A stretch of DNA of 64,000 nt from Syngnathus acus (Eukaryota > Chordata > Actinopteri > Syngnathiformes > Syngnathidae), in NCBI RefSeq assembly GCF_901709675.1, contig NC_051095.1, positions 4,589,956 through 4,653,955 on the forward strand, written 5' to 3'. Positions 33,401 to 44,700 of this stretch are shown in pieces. A program made the position numbers and the translations under genes. The notes under the pieces are model-generated. The model saw only the letters and a program-made list of their open reading frames with translations, made no database searches and was not told the DNA's origin. Each line of letters opens with the position of its first letter. Position 1 is the first letter of the stretch.

Positions 33401-36400
33401 TTTTACGCCAACCCGAATGGCAGCGCTATAACGCCAGAGGATGCGTCACAACAGAACCTGAGGCAAACCCAGTACAAGAAACTTGAAAATAAAGAAGGCA
33501 AGTCATGCAAATGGAATGGTGGATGTGTTGAAGTCAATCTCGTGCAGGCAGAGAGCGAGAGAGAGAGCAACATCTCGCTCTTGGATTATACACCCCAGGA
33601 TTTGTGAGCTCGGGGAGGTTTTATCCCCGTTTAAAGATCCTCCTCAAAACCTTCCATGCTGGCCGTAGACCAGGTCCAAGTCGGGTGGCGGCCCGCCTGA
33701 AACCATGGCGTGGTGGGCTCACGTGTGCAACAATGTGTTTTCATCTTCCCGGTTTAGGTGTGACCTCTCCACTTGCGTCTCCGAAGAAGCTGGAACTGAC
33801 CAAGGAGAATCTGAACGCGCTGCTGAGTTTTCCACGCTCGTTACATCAGAAAACGTCAAACACCTTTAGCCGCAGCGGTGCGCATACTAGCGGAGGACGT
33901 GGGCAAGGTAGACTTTGAGATATTTGAATTAGATTTCCACAGTTGGAACTAGAGACGGACGAGTACAGATACCAAGTGTCGGTATCGGTACAGATACCAG
34001 CCTTATTTTGAGGTGGCGGTACTTTTGAGGCCATTTTACAATCAGGAAGTAGAAAATTAATTTCATGCAATTTGAAGGAAAAATGGTATATTGAATACAT
34101 AGGTCTATTTTTGAGATAATCTGTCATTGCTTTAATTACTAGTGGTATCGGCACTTGGTATCGGTGACTACTCAAGATTTGAGTACTGGTATCTGTCAGG
34201 AAAAAAAAAAGTGGCAATGATCACCCATAGTTGGAACCTACAGATACATAAAAGAAGAAAAGTTAAATAAAAATAAATAGCAAAATAAATATTAATAAAT
34301 AAATAAATAAATTGGCAAAAAAAAAAAAAAGTAAAAATTTTCTAAACTAAATTAAATTAAAAAAAAAAGTTTAAACCACCTTTCTGTACCCTCATGACTT
34401 GCTATTGTATACATTTTGTTTGATAGTGAAAATCGGCGCCGACGAGCCTAAGCGTCAATTCCGAGAGATCGTAAGAGAAGTTACGCAGCTAGCCAGCAGA
34501 GAGGCGCATCCAGTCGGAAGAGACTCTGATCGAAGCGGTCATCGCCGGCCGGAATCACGCTCCAGAGGTTGGTCAAACATCCTCATGTCCACCCTGTACA
34601 TGTGACGCCGCGCATGAAACACGCACGGGGAGAATTCCCAAGCTTTTATGACACACACGAGAACGGCCCACGTCTCGGGATTCAGCGGACCTTATGTAAG
34701 CGCGGGTTCAGGAGCGACGTGTCAGAACGGGGATTAACTGCTGACGTCCGTCTGAGCTCTCTTTCATCCTGCTCTCGCTCAGTTGGAATTCTCTGATTTC
34801 CCTCTTCAGTCGAAAAAAACAAAATGCACAACACATGCATTTTTTTTACCAATATTTTATTAATATATTTAGATTTTATTTGTTATTTATTATATTGTAT
34901 TTGTTATATTTAGATTTTCTTATATTTTAGTGTTCTGGTTATCATCAAACATCATATTGCTTGAAAAGTGACTCCGGTGATATTTGTGTCTTGGGTAGTG
35001 TGCCCGACTTTTTTTAATTCTTCTTATTATTTATTTTTTATATTATGGACACCCTCATAACTCGATATCCTATCGCCTCTGTATCACCTGCTTCAAAGTG
35101 TGCCGCTTTGAATCTGACAATATGCGTTTTACTCCCACACAGAGCCGGGTCAAGACCGGGCCAACTCTCGCTCTATCTCCCCCCCGGAAATTAAGTTCAG
35201 GCAACACGTAGAGCCTCGTCTGTACAGCAGTCAGGGGAAAGGTCCCACGCGGAGTGAGCGCCCACCCCAACTTAGCAGCAGGCCTTCTCACGAGTCCTTT
35301 CACTCCAGCTCGAGGGTTCAAGTGTTACCCAGTTTGGCGGGCGTTAGAAGCGCTCAGTACAGCAGGAGAGCGGACACCAACGGTTACGACACAGATAGCA
35401 GCCAGGACTCCCGCGGGCGTCCCGGGAGTGCGGGGAACGGTCGCAGCAGATCCAATCGTCCCTGGAAGCCTATGAGGGAGGCGCTCAATGTGGACAGTAT
35501 CTTAAGAGGCGACGACGGCGAGGTGGCCGGTCCAGAGCGGAGATGGCCTCGCAGCAAGTCGCCTACACGAGAGTGGGAGGTGATGTCGGGAGGCCGGGAG
35601 GAGCGCAAGCCCAATAACCTTATGACCATCTACGAGGACGACCAGAGGCACGAAAACGGCAGCAGTCGCAGCTCGCTGGATTCGCTCGGCCGGGGCGGCT
35701 ACGGTGACAAGGACAGGACGAAGGGCACGGCGACTCTTAAAGTCTACGACAACTGGAAAATCCAGCGAACGGAATCCGGCTACGAGAGCAGCGACAGAAT
35801 TAGCAATAGCTCGGCCAATCTGGACTCGCCCGTTGTGGAGAACTTTCCCCCTAAAGAATTACGGCCCATACCCGAGCTGCATCTGTCACGGTAATTAAAT
35901 ACATTCATTCCACTTTTATATCAAAAAGCAAAGCCATCCAAAGTAGGGAGTACACATCTCAGGTATTGGTGACCATACCGGGCTTACTTCACGGTATCGG
36001 TACTCGCCACATTGTCCGATACCAGTATCGTGCGATTTTAAGGGCAATTGATATTGATTGGCGTATAAAGATATTTTTTTTAAAATGATCTCTCATTGTT
36101 GTTTGGGTAAATATTGTGTATCAAAAGTAGCATGGTGGTATCGGTGCTTGGTATCGGTGACTACTCAAGATCGAGTCCTCATACCGGTATCGGTTTGGAA
36201 AAAAACGGTATCGAACATCCCTAATCGTAACATCACACTCACCTGGAAATTGTTATGGAAAATTGTATGACGTCTTTCATGTAAGAACAAATAATTGTAT
36301 TTATTTTTTTAGGGATATATTCCCTCCGAGGGGAAGTGATGATGACAAATCGGAAACTTCCTCTCCTCCTGGTAAGTCACTATTTCCAATGTATCCGAAG

Positions 36401-39400
36401 ATTCAAAATCATTTTTTGCCCTTCTAGTTTTGTGCTATAATGAGAGCAGTTGATTGGATTATTGTCATAACTTAGTGATTGAAGGAGGAATAAGTTGTCA
36501 ACATAATTTGAAAAAAAAGAAAAAATAATTCAGGAAGTAATATGATTTTAAAGCTCACCGATGTTAAAAACAGAAATTCCCTCAACAGGAACTCAGAGTT
36601 AATCTTGATGATGATGTTGGTGAGCGAGCGAGCTTGTAAGGGCCACCCAGCTGTGCTCAGCCGGGCCGAAAATGTCTGTCAGAAGGTGTATTCAGACGGG
36701 AACCCAAATCGCAGGCGTGTTTATTGCCAGGTCATGTTGCGTTTCAGAATGAAACACAAAAACAACAGCCTTACCTCTGCCAAGAATGTTTTCATCAGAC
36801 TAGGGTTAAAAGTCATTCCTGCTCCCCCCCCAAGTTGTTTTGTTTCTTTTTCTTTCTTTCTTCTAGCGGATGTAGGCGTTGTGGTTTTGTTTTGAATTCA
36901 GGGCGGAGTGAGTACAAGTAGTACGTCGAGCAGCTTGAAACTACCGTCTTGAAACTTGCTCAACTTGTTTGGCAAAGTACTCCATGTGCGTGTCCATCGC
37001 CTCAACATGGCCACCTGTGCCAGAACGAAATATTCAAGTCGACTGCTCCCTTTTCCCATGAGGGGAAAGTTTAATTACCGAGCAATCCGGGTTAGGCTGG
37101 AGTTCACTTGTGACCTTATGGAAGATAAGTGGTATAGAAAATAGATTTATGGATTTTTCCATTTGGTGGCCTCGTCGTCCCCTTTTACACTCGTGTAAAC
37201 AAACATCCGCTTTCCGTTTGTAGAACATTTCAGGTGTGGGGTGTTTATGTTGTATGCTAGCATTTTATCTGTCTGGAGTCAGTCTGGCCGGCATTCAGAC
37301 GTGGCGGGACGGAGATCCCGTTTAAAAGGACCACGGAGGGGTCTCGTGTGGACTACTTGATGCCGCCGCTAAATCGTCCACGGTTGCTCATTGTAGAACC
37401 GCACAGGAGAGGCTATTAGCGTTCCCGCTTGCACTTGACCCTTGGGACCCCGCCAGCCCCCCTCGTGCCTGGCACAAATATTGCCGGAATGAGTTTGAAC
37501 CCACGGGCTGATCTAATGGATTCCATCGCATCGCTGTTTGCGTAAATTGTCTGTCCTTGAGTTGCCGAGGCCAAGCTTGAGTTATGGGTGTCGCTCAAGC
37601 AGGCGGACATTTTAGCATTACAACGGTAGATGTAGGATTGAGCCCCGCCCCCTTTTTTTATATTGCCATTTAATGACGTCTCTTTATTTTGAAGAAAGAT
37701 CACAGATCAACATTCTCAAATTGTGAATTGCCTCGTGGATTTAGCGGCTTAAAAACGCAATAGCGCCGTGGATGGAGTGGGCGGGGCATGTTCTGACCCC
37801 GCCGTAATTGCATGCCAGCACAAAGGATTTAGCCTCTAATGCTTTGAGAGAGCGAGAGTGCTGACGCATGGCAGATGGCCGCTCACTCCCTTCGCGTCGT
37901 CCGTTTGCGTGGATCACCTTTTTCCAACTTAGCTTGGTGATCTGATGACTAGACAAAAACTATAAGGTCAGGACTCTTTGGCGGTCAGACTTGTTCTTCC
38001 AAACTAAAAAAAAAAAAAAAAAAAACATTAGCTGTGCATATAGTACAGTGTTCCCCAGCGTTTTTTTTTTTTTTATCAAGGCACTTACTGTGTTTTACAT
38101 TCCACAAATGTCACAAAAGTGTTTATTCTGAAAGAATGATGAGACAAAATTGGACCCCAAAATGTCCGGTTCAGATTAAACTGCAGAATTCCAACAACTT
38201 GCGAATATTTGTTTCCTTGAACGAACCCTGACGAACTCTGATGTGCATACATTCGCTGCCAACACTCAAAGGGGCTTTACAAGGTACAAGTCTGAGCCTC
38301 CCAAATCTCATTTCATTATTTGCTCTTGTAAAGCTGCTGGAGTTCTTTATTAGCTCCATGTTAGTAGGCGCCAGATCCTCTTGGAGGGTCTGTGCTCGTT
38401 GGCTAGACCGGATGTACTAAGTGCCCTCTTCGCCCCCCCAGGCGACACAAGCTGCTCTGATACTTCCGTTCCCGACGCAGAGCCTCGTTGTGACCCCTGT
38501 TAGATAACACGCCTAAAACATCATCACATCGTTCCCTTTGTAAAGTCAAAGCTGCGACAGATGTCGGCTAGGTTTATTTCGGACCATTTGGTGCTGGAAA
38601 TAAAATTTGTTTTTCTTTTCCAGGTGAACAAGGGAAAAAGTCTCTGAACCTGCATGACTCAAACAATCCTTTACAGAGGTAAATTGCTTTCAATGCGTTC
38701 ATGTTAATCTTCAGTCAATCGAATGCTTATGTATTCATTCATTTTTTGTTTGTTTATTCATTATATTTATTCAATAATTTTATTTATTATCTTTAATTGA
38801 TTTATGTATTAATTTTTATTTATTTATTTAACCAATGTTTTTTTTCTTCAATTTATTATTTAACGAATATTCATTTGTTTATTTATTTATTTATTTGAAA
38901 TAGAAAAAGAGCCTTCCGATACACTCCTGGAGTCTTGGAAAACGGCCTGGACAGCGAGAAAGAAGAAAACATTGATAGTCCAGTGAGCCCGGTTCCGCCT
39001 TACTTGCCAAGGACTATCAGTTCTGATTGGATCAGTTCAGACGACCTCGGACGCTTCTCTGAACACGAGGAGCTCCGCAATGATGACTTTGCACGCAACT
39101 CCCCCCCTCCGCTACCCCCTAAACACTTTGGCGGAGATCGCACGAGCCCGTCAGAACCGCCAGAACTACCGGCCCGCCGGCCCAAAAGCACCACCCCTGC
39201 ACTCTCAAACAACACCCTCATCCGCTGGATCGAGATGCCCGCCGAGCGCAGGCTCTCGTCCGACGCCAGCTCCAGCAGGTCTTCGGACCAGGACCGCAAC
39301 GACTTGTCGGAGAGCGAAGAGCGGCTCCCGGGCCGAGAAGGCGCCGACTCCCCCGATGTGGTTCTGCCCACAACTTACTTCTCGGTGGATAACTGCATGA

Positions 39401-39702
39401 CGGACACTTACCGGGCCAAATACCATAAAAGGCCCGCCTTATACATGAGAGCAGAGGAGCACACGTCTTCAGGGGAGAGCGATGTGGACGCCAGAGGACT
39501 TCCTGTGTCAAATGCTGAGTCATCACAACTCCCTGCAGACCGACCACAACCAGGTACCTCAAAAATTCTAGTGGGTTCGCCTGAACGTTAGCGTATACGT
39601 CTTACTATTTCTGCTTTTGCAGGCTATTCCACTTCCAACAAGCCCGTTGCAAAGTGGAACCCGGTGACCCCGAAAGGACTCGATGAGCATGGTTTCCTGT
39701 AG
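27555..39702 (+). CDS. usp53: USP53, ubiquitin-specific protease-family protein
   Basis: USP53 is a tight-junction-associated deubiquitinase-family protein linked to hearing and cholestasis. Exons are 27555-27698, 28633-28725, 28809-28943, 30087-30197, 31024-31106, 31180-31264, 31392-31538, 32365-32514, 33335-33497, 33758-33907, 34427-34567, 35143-35890, 36313-36371, 38624-38678, 38904-39553 and 39623-39702. Phases agree throughout, giving 997 residues (human 1073). The USP domain (~30-350) shows the Cys box [18 protein letters not shown] (Cys41), zinc-ribbon cysteines CRSC and CPSKC, the His box RHYCAF (His293) and KWVFFDD (Asp310/311). The tail holds [40 protein letters not shown]3-type PPPLPPK and PPELPARRP, and [18 protein letters not shown]. 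The last exon encodes a [15 protein letters not shown] end. USP54 is longer and less likely. The intron after 33497 starts with GC. Confidence 0.94.
29429..29720. repeat. (AAT)n-rich block with a 30-bp direct duplication in a usp53 intron
   Basis: The words AATGAAGAATTCATTAGTCA and AGGATAATAATA occur at 29428-29459 and again at 29502-29533, embedded in AAT/ATT trinucleotide runs and AATTTAAAATTAATATGAAT units. It looks like a locally duplicated microsatellite. It lies in the intron after exon 28809-28943. Confidence 0.7.
30404..30451. repeat. (TG)n microsatellite in usp53 intron 4
   Basis: About 24 TG units have one CG interruption and are followed by GA and CA tracts up to 30485. Neighbouring TG and CA tracts could pair or form Z-DNA. 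It begins about 200 bp after exon 30087-30197. Confidence 0.9.
31294..31357. repeat. Short palindromic repeat (copy 2), AACTCATT...AATGAGTT
   Basis: The 64-bp element in the usp53 intron before exon 31392 shares its termini and interior (GACGGTTATAGACGTCCATT, TTAATTGGGCTGG) with 19507-19577 in the opposite sense. It sits only about 35 bp before the exon acceptor. Confidence 0.6.
33949..34229 (+). repeat. GGTATCGGT-type interspersed element, copy 1 (usp53 intron 10)
   Basis: It contains repeated GTATCGGTA/GATACCAG words and the segment GTATCGGTGACTACTCAAGA, shared with 35944-36223 in the same orientation. The ends approximate TAGRGA...CATA. It resembles non-autonomous fish DNA transposons and has no coding capacity. 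Confidence 0.6.
35944..36223 (+). repeat. GGTATCGGT-type interspersed element, copy 2 (usp53 intron 12)
   Basis: It shares GGTATCGGTGACTACTCAAG with copy 1 and ends GGTATCGAACATCCCTA, whose reverse complement TAGGGATG resembles its left end TAGGGAG. Short terminal inverted repeats support a DNA transposon. I could not find a convincing target-site duplication. Confidence 0.6.
37085..37153 (+). repeat. SINE-like repeat tail fragment in usp53 intron 13
   Basis: The stretch GGGTTAGGCTGGAGTTCACT, then GTGACCTTATGGAAGATAAG and TGGTATAGAAAATAGA matches, from memory, the 3' tail of a very common teleost repeat. It is diverged and truncated at the 5' side. Confidence 0.45.
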
Positions 39703-39711
39703 GGGGCGCTA
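39696..39711 (+). promoter_or_regulatory. CTCF-like motif overlapping the usp53 stop codon
   Basis: The sequence CCTGTAGGGGGCGCTA matches the long CTCF consensus except at the third base and includes the TAG stop at 39700-39702. An oppositely oriented CTCF-like site (minus-strand CAGCAGATGGCAGCA) is at 40540-40554. The pair sits where the gene cluster gives way to the non-coding stretch. Confidence 0.45.
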
Positions 39712-40490
39712 AATGAGCCTCTCACATGATGACCACACCTACTGCCTCCCTCCCCGAAAAAATCACTATGCATTACGACTGACTGTTGTACTGAATGTCT
39801 TGAACGAGAATGTGGTGTGGCAGTCAAACAGATTGCTCCTCTGAACAAGATTGAATGAAAACTGAATTTGCACAACCAGAAAGGTACAGAAAAGAGGAAC
39901 TGTCCTGCTTTCAGGTCAAAAGTGTACCAACTCCTGAGCAACTTTGGTACATTAATGGATCCTAGGGATTCGTATAAATGGGTACACCCACAAAGGGATG
40001 TGCGTACTGGAGCACTCCAGAGCAGGCTTTCCCTAATTTAGGGGCAGGAGCCAAAATAGGCCAAGGTGAAATCCGGTGCCAATGTCTTCCTCCTGTCTCT
40101 TTTGTGTTAATAATAAAGGCCGGGCAGATTGACCCTCCTAAGGTGACAAATAATTAATGCTTTTTTGCAGCAAGTATGTGGCACAAACAGAGTTTTAGCA
40201 CTGGATGACACTCCTAACTGTACAATTTTTTTTTTTTGTAGGAAAATACAAGCATTTTGTTCCGGGTAATTGTAGTCATAATAAAATGTTCTAAATATAT
40301 GTACTATTTGGTCATGGTTCACTGTTTAATAAGTGACACAGTGCCTTTTTGTATTTTTTTAGTGCCAAAGCAAGGTTTGAATCAACTGTAATTTGTAATT
40401 TTACTTTTGGATTCCAGAGATTTTATTTTATTTGTATTGATCACCACTTGTTGAGTAAAATAAACCGTTTTAATTAAACTTGGATACAGA
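39703..40490 (+). terminator. usp53: usp53 3'UTR and poly(A) signals
   Basis: AATAAA occurs at 40112-40117, 40280-40285 and 40459-40464. The last is followed by a T/G-rich stretch (TGTTTTGTTTGTTGG near 40490), typical of a cleavage site, giving a 3'UTR of up to about 0.8 kb. Confidence 0.6.
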
Positions 40491-40745
40491 TGTTTTGTTT
40501 GTTGGCTTAAAAAGCATTGAAAAAATATTCACAATGTTATGCTGCCATCTGCTGTTAGGTGCACCCAATTACACCCAAACGTTTGTAAGTCTGGTGTTCC
40601 TTACACGCATTAGACGTTTACATTTGGTATGTTGAATTGATTCTTTTACAGTATTTATGAAGGGTTTCCCAAAGTCACACGCACAAATCTCTTAGGACCG
40701 AAAGATAAAAATAAGCCACGCTGGAGGAGTGCTTTTAAGTGGAAC

Positions 40746-40781
40746 ATGGCGGCAGTAGGCCGCCATTTTGCATCGGACGAG
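40746..40781 (+). other. Exon-like fragment with start codon, YY1-like site and splice donor
   Basis: ATGGCGGCAGTAGG opens 12 codons (MAAVGRHFASDE) ending exactly at a consensus donor, GAG then GTGAGT. Embedded is GGCCGCCATTTTG, a YY1-type initiator. It resembles a first exon of an unknown transcript. Spliced to the next plausible acceptor (41689) it would end after 22 codons, so a coding role is doubtful. Confidence 0.3.
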
Positions 40782-41024
40782 GTGAGTGTAAAATCTTAAA
40801 ACTGCCTCCTATTTGGGTCATTTCTTTTTTCTAACTGTTTTATCACCAAGTGTAATTCCACTCCATTTTGTACATTTGTGACATCCCTTGATTATGTTGC
40901 CCATTTAAAAAGAAATTGCTACCTAGTTTTAATCAACGGTTTATTTTAATAGTTCGTCTCTTTGCCAGGTCAGTGTAAATTAGAATTAAAAACAAAAGGC
41001 TCCAGTTGAACCATCACACAACAG

Positions 41025-41050
41025 GTTTACAAGCTTTATTTCACAACAGG
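41025..41050 (-). terminator. Candidate minus-strand poly(A) site facing usp53
   Basis: The minus strand reads AATAAA (41050-41045), followed within about 15-30 bases by GU-rich GTTGTGTGATGG, the arrangement of a cleavage/polyadenylation site. A further minus-strand AATAAA is at 41951-41946. In human the gene after USP53 (C4orf3) lies tail-to-tail on the opposite strand. I could not find its coding sequence here. Confidence 0.4.
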
Positions 41051-41689
41051 AGGTAGAGAAACCTCATGCTGAATTTTGTTGGGGCTGAGTAAATCTATTA
41101 ACTATCAGTAAAGTAACAGACATATTTTATTTGAACTCGGTATGACAAGCATTTAAGTGTATTTTCACACGGTGTGCATCTGGTCTCTTTTGTTTGATCA
41201 TTAATCACTTGCCTCTCGGTGAAATAAAGCATAAAAAAGGAGGCTTAATAAAAATGAAATTATTTATGATGCGCTTGATTACCAAGGTGGCTTTCCTTGC
41301 TGAAGATGAGCGATGGGAGCCTTCGGGATCGCCGCCAACCGTTCAAGCAAAGTGTGCACAAGTACTCAATCATGTGAAAACATGTTATTGACTTGAAATA
41401 ATTTGCACTTGCATGAGTGCTGTATTTACTGTGTACTTCAATTTTAAGTGATGCTAGTTTCTTTGCTGCAACACAAATGTTCATGGATCAATATAGAGAC
41501 AATTAATTGTAAAGAAAGCAATTTTGGGGGGGACGATAATATCAGAAAATTTGATAACCACCCGAACATTTTCTTTGCACTCATATATTTGGTGCAGCCC
41601 AACTAGTCAAAACACAGTATTGTGATTAATGTATTGTTTGTGGAATATGAATTAAACAGATAAAATCTGCCTGTTTTTATCCATCTCAG

Positions 41690-41786
41690 GGGGCGGCCAT
41701 TTTACCACTTGCTGTCGACTGAAAATGACGTCACAGTAGCCGGTCACAGGCCACAACCAATCACGGCTCAGCTTCAGAAAACTGGT
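41690..41786 (+). repeat. Dispersed fish repeat fragment with GTCGACTGAAAATGACGTCA core
   Basis: The sequence GGCGGCCATTTTACCACTTG, then CTGTCGACTGAAAATGACGTCACAG and a CCAATCACGGCTCAGC tail, is one arm of what I recall as a common palindromic fish repeat. Its reverse complement appears at 2582-2620. It has splice-like ends by chance. Confidence 0.5.
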
Positions 41787-44700
41787 GAGAATAACATATT
41801 ATTGTTATGATATATTATTTAATGACCCCCCCCAAATGATTTAGATTATAACGCAAGAACGCAAATTCCACATCTTAGATGTCAAAGAAAAAAAAAACAT
41901 TTTAAATGAGAAATAGAAATGAGTCAAGATTTGTGTTTTAACAAGTTTATTGACTCTGACTTTTAGTTTTAGAACTCAACTATGTAAATAAATGCACTTT
42001 TGTTCCATATGTCAATTAAATTCAAAGTGGCTTCATTTATTAACCTGTAGAATAACCGCAGGCATAGAAATGTTACTACAGTTTGTTGTCAAATGAGATA
42101 TTTGTCTCCTTGTTCACGTCTGGTGTGTTTATATTGCTGGCGACAAAGTAAAAGTGAATCTTCTTTGACCCTCTCAGAGCGATGGAGCAACCTAGCGAGT
42201 GCGTTTGTCACATTAATTCATTTTGGATCCCGCTGATATGGGCTGTGATTGCCGGTTGTCAGAGATGGCGGCGGTGGTGGCGGCGTTGCGGGGGGGGCGC
42301 CAAACGCTAAGCAATTGGACCAGCGCGGCGCCTTCCCATTATCTTGTCCCTCGCATTGTAATTATCACTTGTGCTCTTTCTGCGCCGCCGCTCCTGTCTC
42401 TCCCCCGCCATTGTAATCGTGATTGACTGGCGGGGCGGGCAAAACAGCGACGTCTTGAAAAGGCATCTCATAACCGTCCTGCCATTTTGATCCCCTCCGC
42501 CGCCATCATCCCTCTCACTTCTTCAGCTCAAAGGGTTTCGACGCCACCCTCGGCGTTGTCCTCATTGCGCGTAATGACGCTTCACGCTCGAATTGACGCA
42601 GCGTTTGTGATTTCGCATGAAGCTATCAGGATGATGTCAAACAATTAAGTTGTTTAATTGAGTGTGCTGCGTGACACACTTTTTAGACTATTCAACTTTT
42701 TTTTCTTTTCGTATGGCGTCGCTAGAAGCCATCTTGGATGGGCTATTATACATTTTTGTTGCTGTTCAGTTTAATACAGTGGTACCTGATTTTTGGAGTG
42801 TGCCACTGTTATACTAATAAATATAATAATAAATAACAGTATGAAAAGCGATTTTCCTTCAAAATAATAGCCAGATGGGTTGTAATGAGGCAAAGAGCAG
42901 CTCTGTTGTTGCCATGGCAACACAAGATCGCCCATTTGAATGGCGGTTGTTACATTTCTCTTCAAATGCGCTTCTTAGCACATTTTGCTTTGAAAGCGGT
43001 GGCTTAAAAATGACACGGGACAATACACAGCAAACGCAATGGGATTTTTTTCCCCTTTGCTTCAATCCTGTTTGTATTTATTGTGTGTGGATGCGATAAC
43101 TAGTTACCGCAACAGGTCACTATAAGCGCCGTCGGGCTCGTTTGGATCCGCTGCAGGGCTGGCCACTTTTATCAGCGTTTGGGCCTTGGCTGTTATTTTT
43201 CTTTTTTCTTTTCGGTGCTGCCCTGTGACAGCATTGAGTGATACACCTTGTCACATAGGGAAGTTCATCAGCAGCCACTGAGAAGCGCCATCGATTGGGC
43301 TGCCCTGAGCCTTGCCAGATAATGGATTGGATTAATCCCTCGCCGCGGAGGACTTGTGCTTTATACACACACGCGGATGGTGTGTGCATACAAAAAAATA
43401 TATATATATATACAGTCGATGGTGGTGTTTTTTGCTTGGGGCCCAAAGGGCATTTAAGTATCAGTCAGCAGAGGTGGTGATGCGTTGCTGACGTGCTGTT
43501 GATTTATTTTCTTCAGGCATTTACCTCTGCTTACTTGCCATGAGAGTTCACATTTTGAGACCTGAACACGCAACAGTCACAGGCACCCGCTTGTTCTTCC
43601 TTTTAAAAGAAACCAAGGAAAAAAAAAAACACACAAACTGATCCGAAGCCAATCATCCTCTGCGAATTCTTCCGAGCTCCGATTTCCAGTCTCATTACGA
43701 TGACGAGGGTAAACAGATTCAAAGATGCAGCGTAGTCTATTAAGGCGACGCGTCGCTCGCTTCGCCCCCGTTCTTTCTTAAAGAGGCAATGCATCAGCGA
43801 CGTGTCCAAGCAAAGATGAGCGCAGCCGAAGAGCCAACTCATCAGACTCATTTTGTTGCCAGCGGGGTTTACCTCAAACACTTGTAATCTATGGACTGTA
43901 ATGTGATTCGCCGAGCACTTAGTGGCAATTCATCTTGCCTCGTGCCTCCCGGGCAGTGTCGTGTGTGTGTGCGTGTGTGTGTGTGTACACATACATGCTT
44001 GTTCATCCGTAGTCACGAAAAATGAAAAGCAAACTTTGTTATTGATGAGCATCGCGCATTTTTAGATGTTTCTCTCCTGTTTAAATAATATCATGGTAAA
44101 GTTGCATTGTTTGATTAAAACCCAAATTAAAGCCCTCCACTCAAAAACTACATCCAAAATTGATGTCCGTAAAAATCAGACATACCAAATCCAAGGCAGT
44201 TAATAACTTGAAAACAGTAAATACAAGAAAACTCCAAAACAAGGCCAAGTCTCAAGCTGAGTCAAAAACCAAAGAATAAAAATTTGTTTTTAGATGAGTT
44301 TTAAGACACCGCTCTTAAGGCGGCCCAATCAAACAAGATACTTTTTGTTCCTCAAGATCTGACCTTGCGTGGACCTGTGCTTTTATTTTCTAGGAGTCGT
44401 CAACCGCCACACTTGAAATTTCTTTTTGATATTGTCCGTCAAGCTTACAGGAAGCAATTGGACAAAATCTCGACGACAACTTAATCGTTGAAGGAAATGT
44501 CTCTAAAATGATCACGCGGAAGCAAAATAGCAGACCTGCCCTTCAGACTTTTCGCCAATCCATTTATGATAACCACGCCTGCTGTATTTCATAAGTGCAG
44601 GTGGTTTCAATTTGGACCTCGCCATCCCCTACGGAGCATGTATGATACTTTTTTAGCTGGCAGATGGCAGCATAGTCACAGTCGTCATTGCCGGTCGCAA

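Noticed and set aside
42776-42807. CAGTGGTACC...GTGCCACTG as a mariner element
   Set aside because: Only 32 bp between the ends and no clear TA duplication on both sides. Too short to call beyond a possible remnant.
42771-42965. Minus-strand ORF with a hydrophobic stretch as C4orf3-like micropeptide
   Set aside because: The hydrophobic run is Phe/Ile from AT-rich DNA, lacks the conserved tryptophans of the micropeptide and continues past it; chance is more likely.
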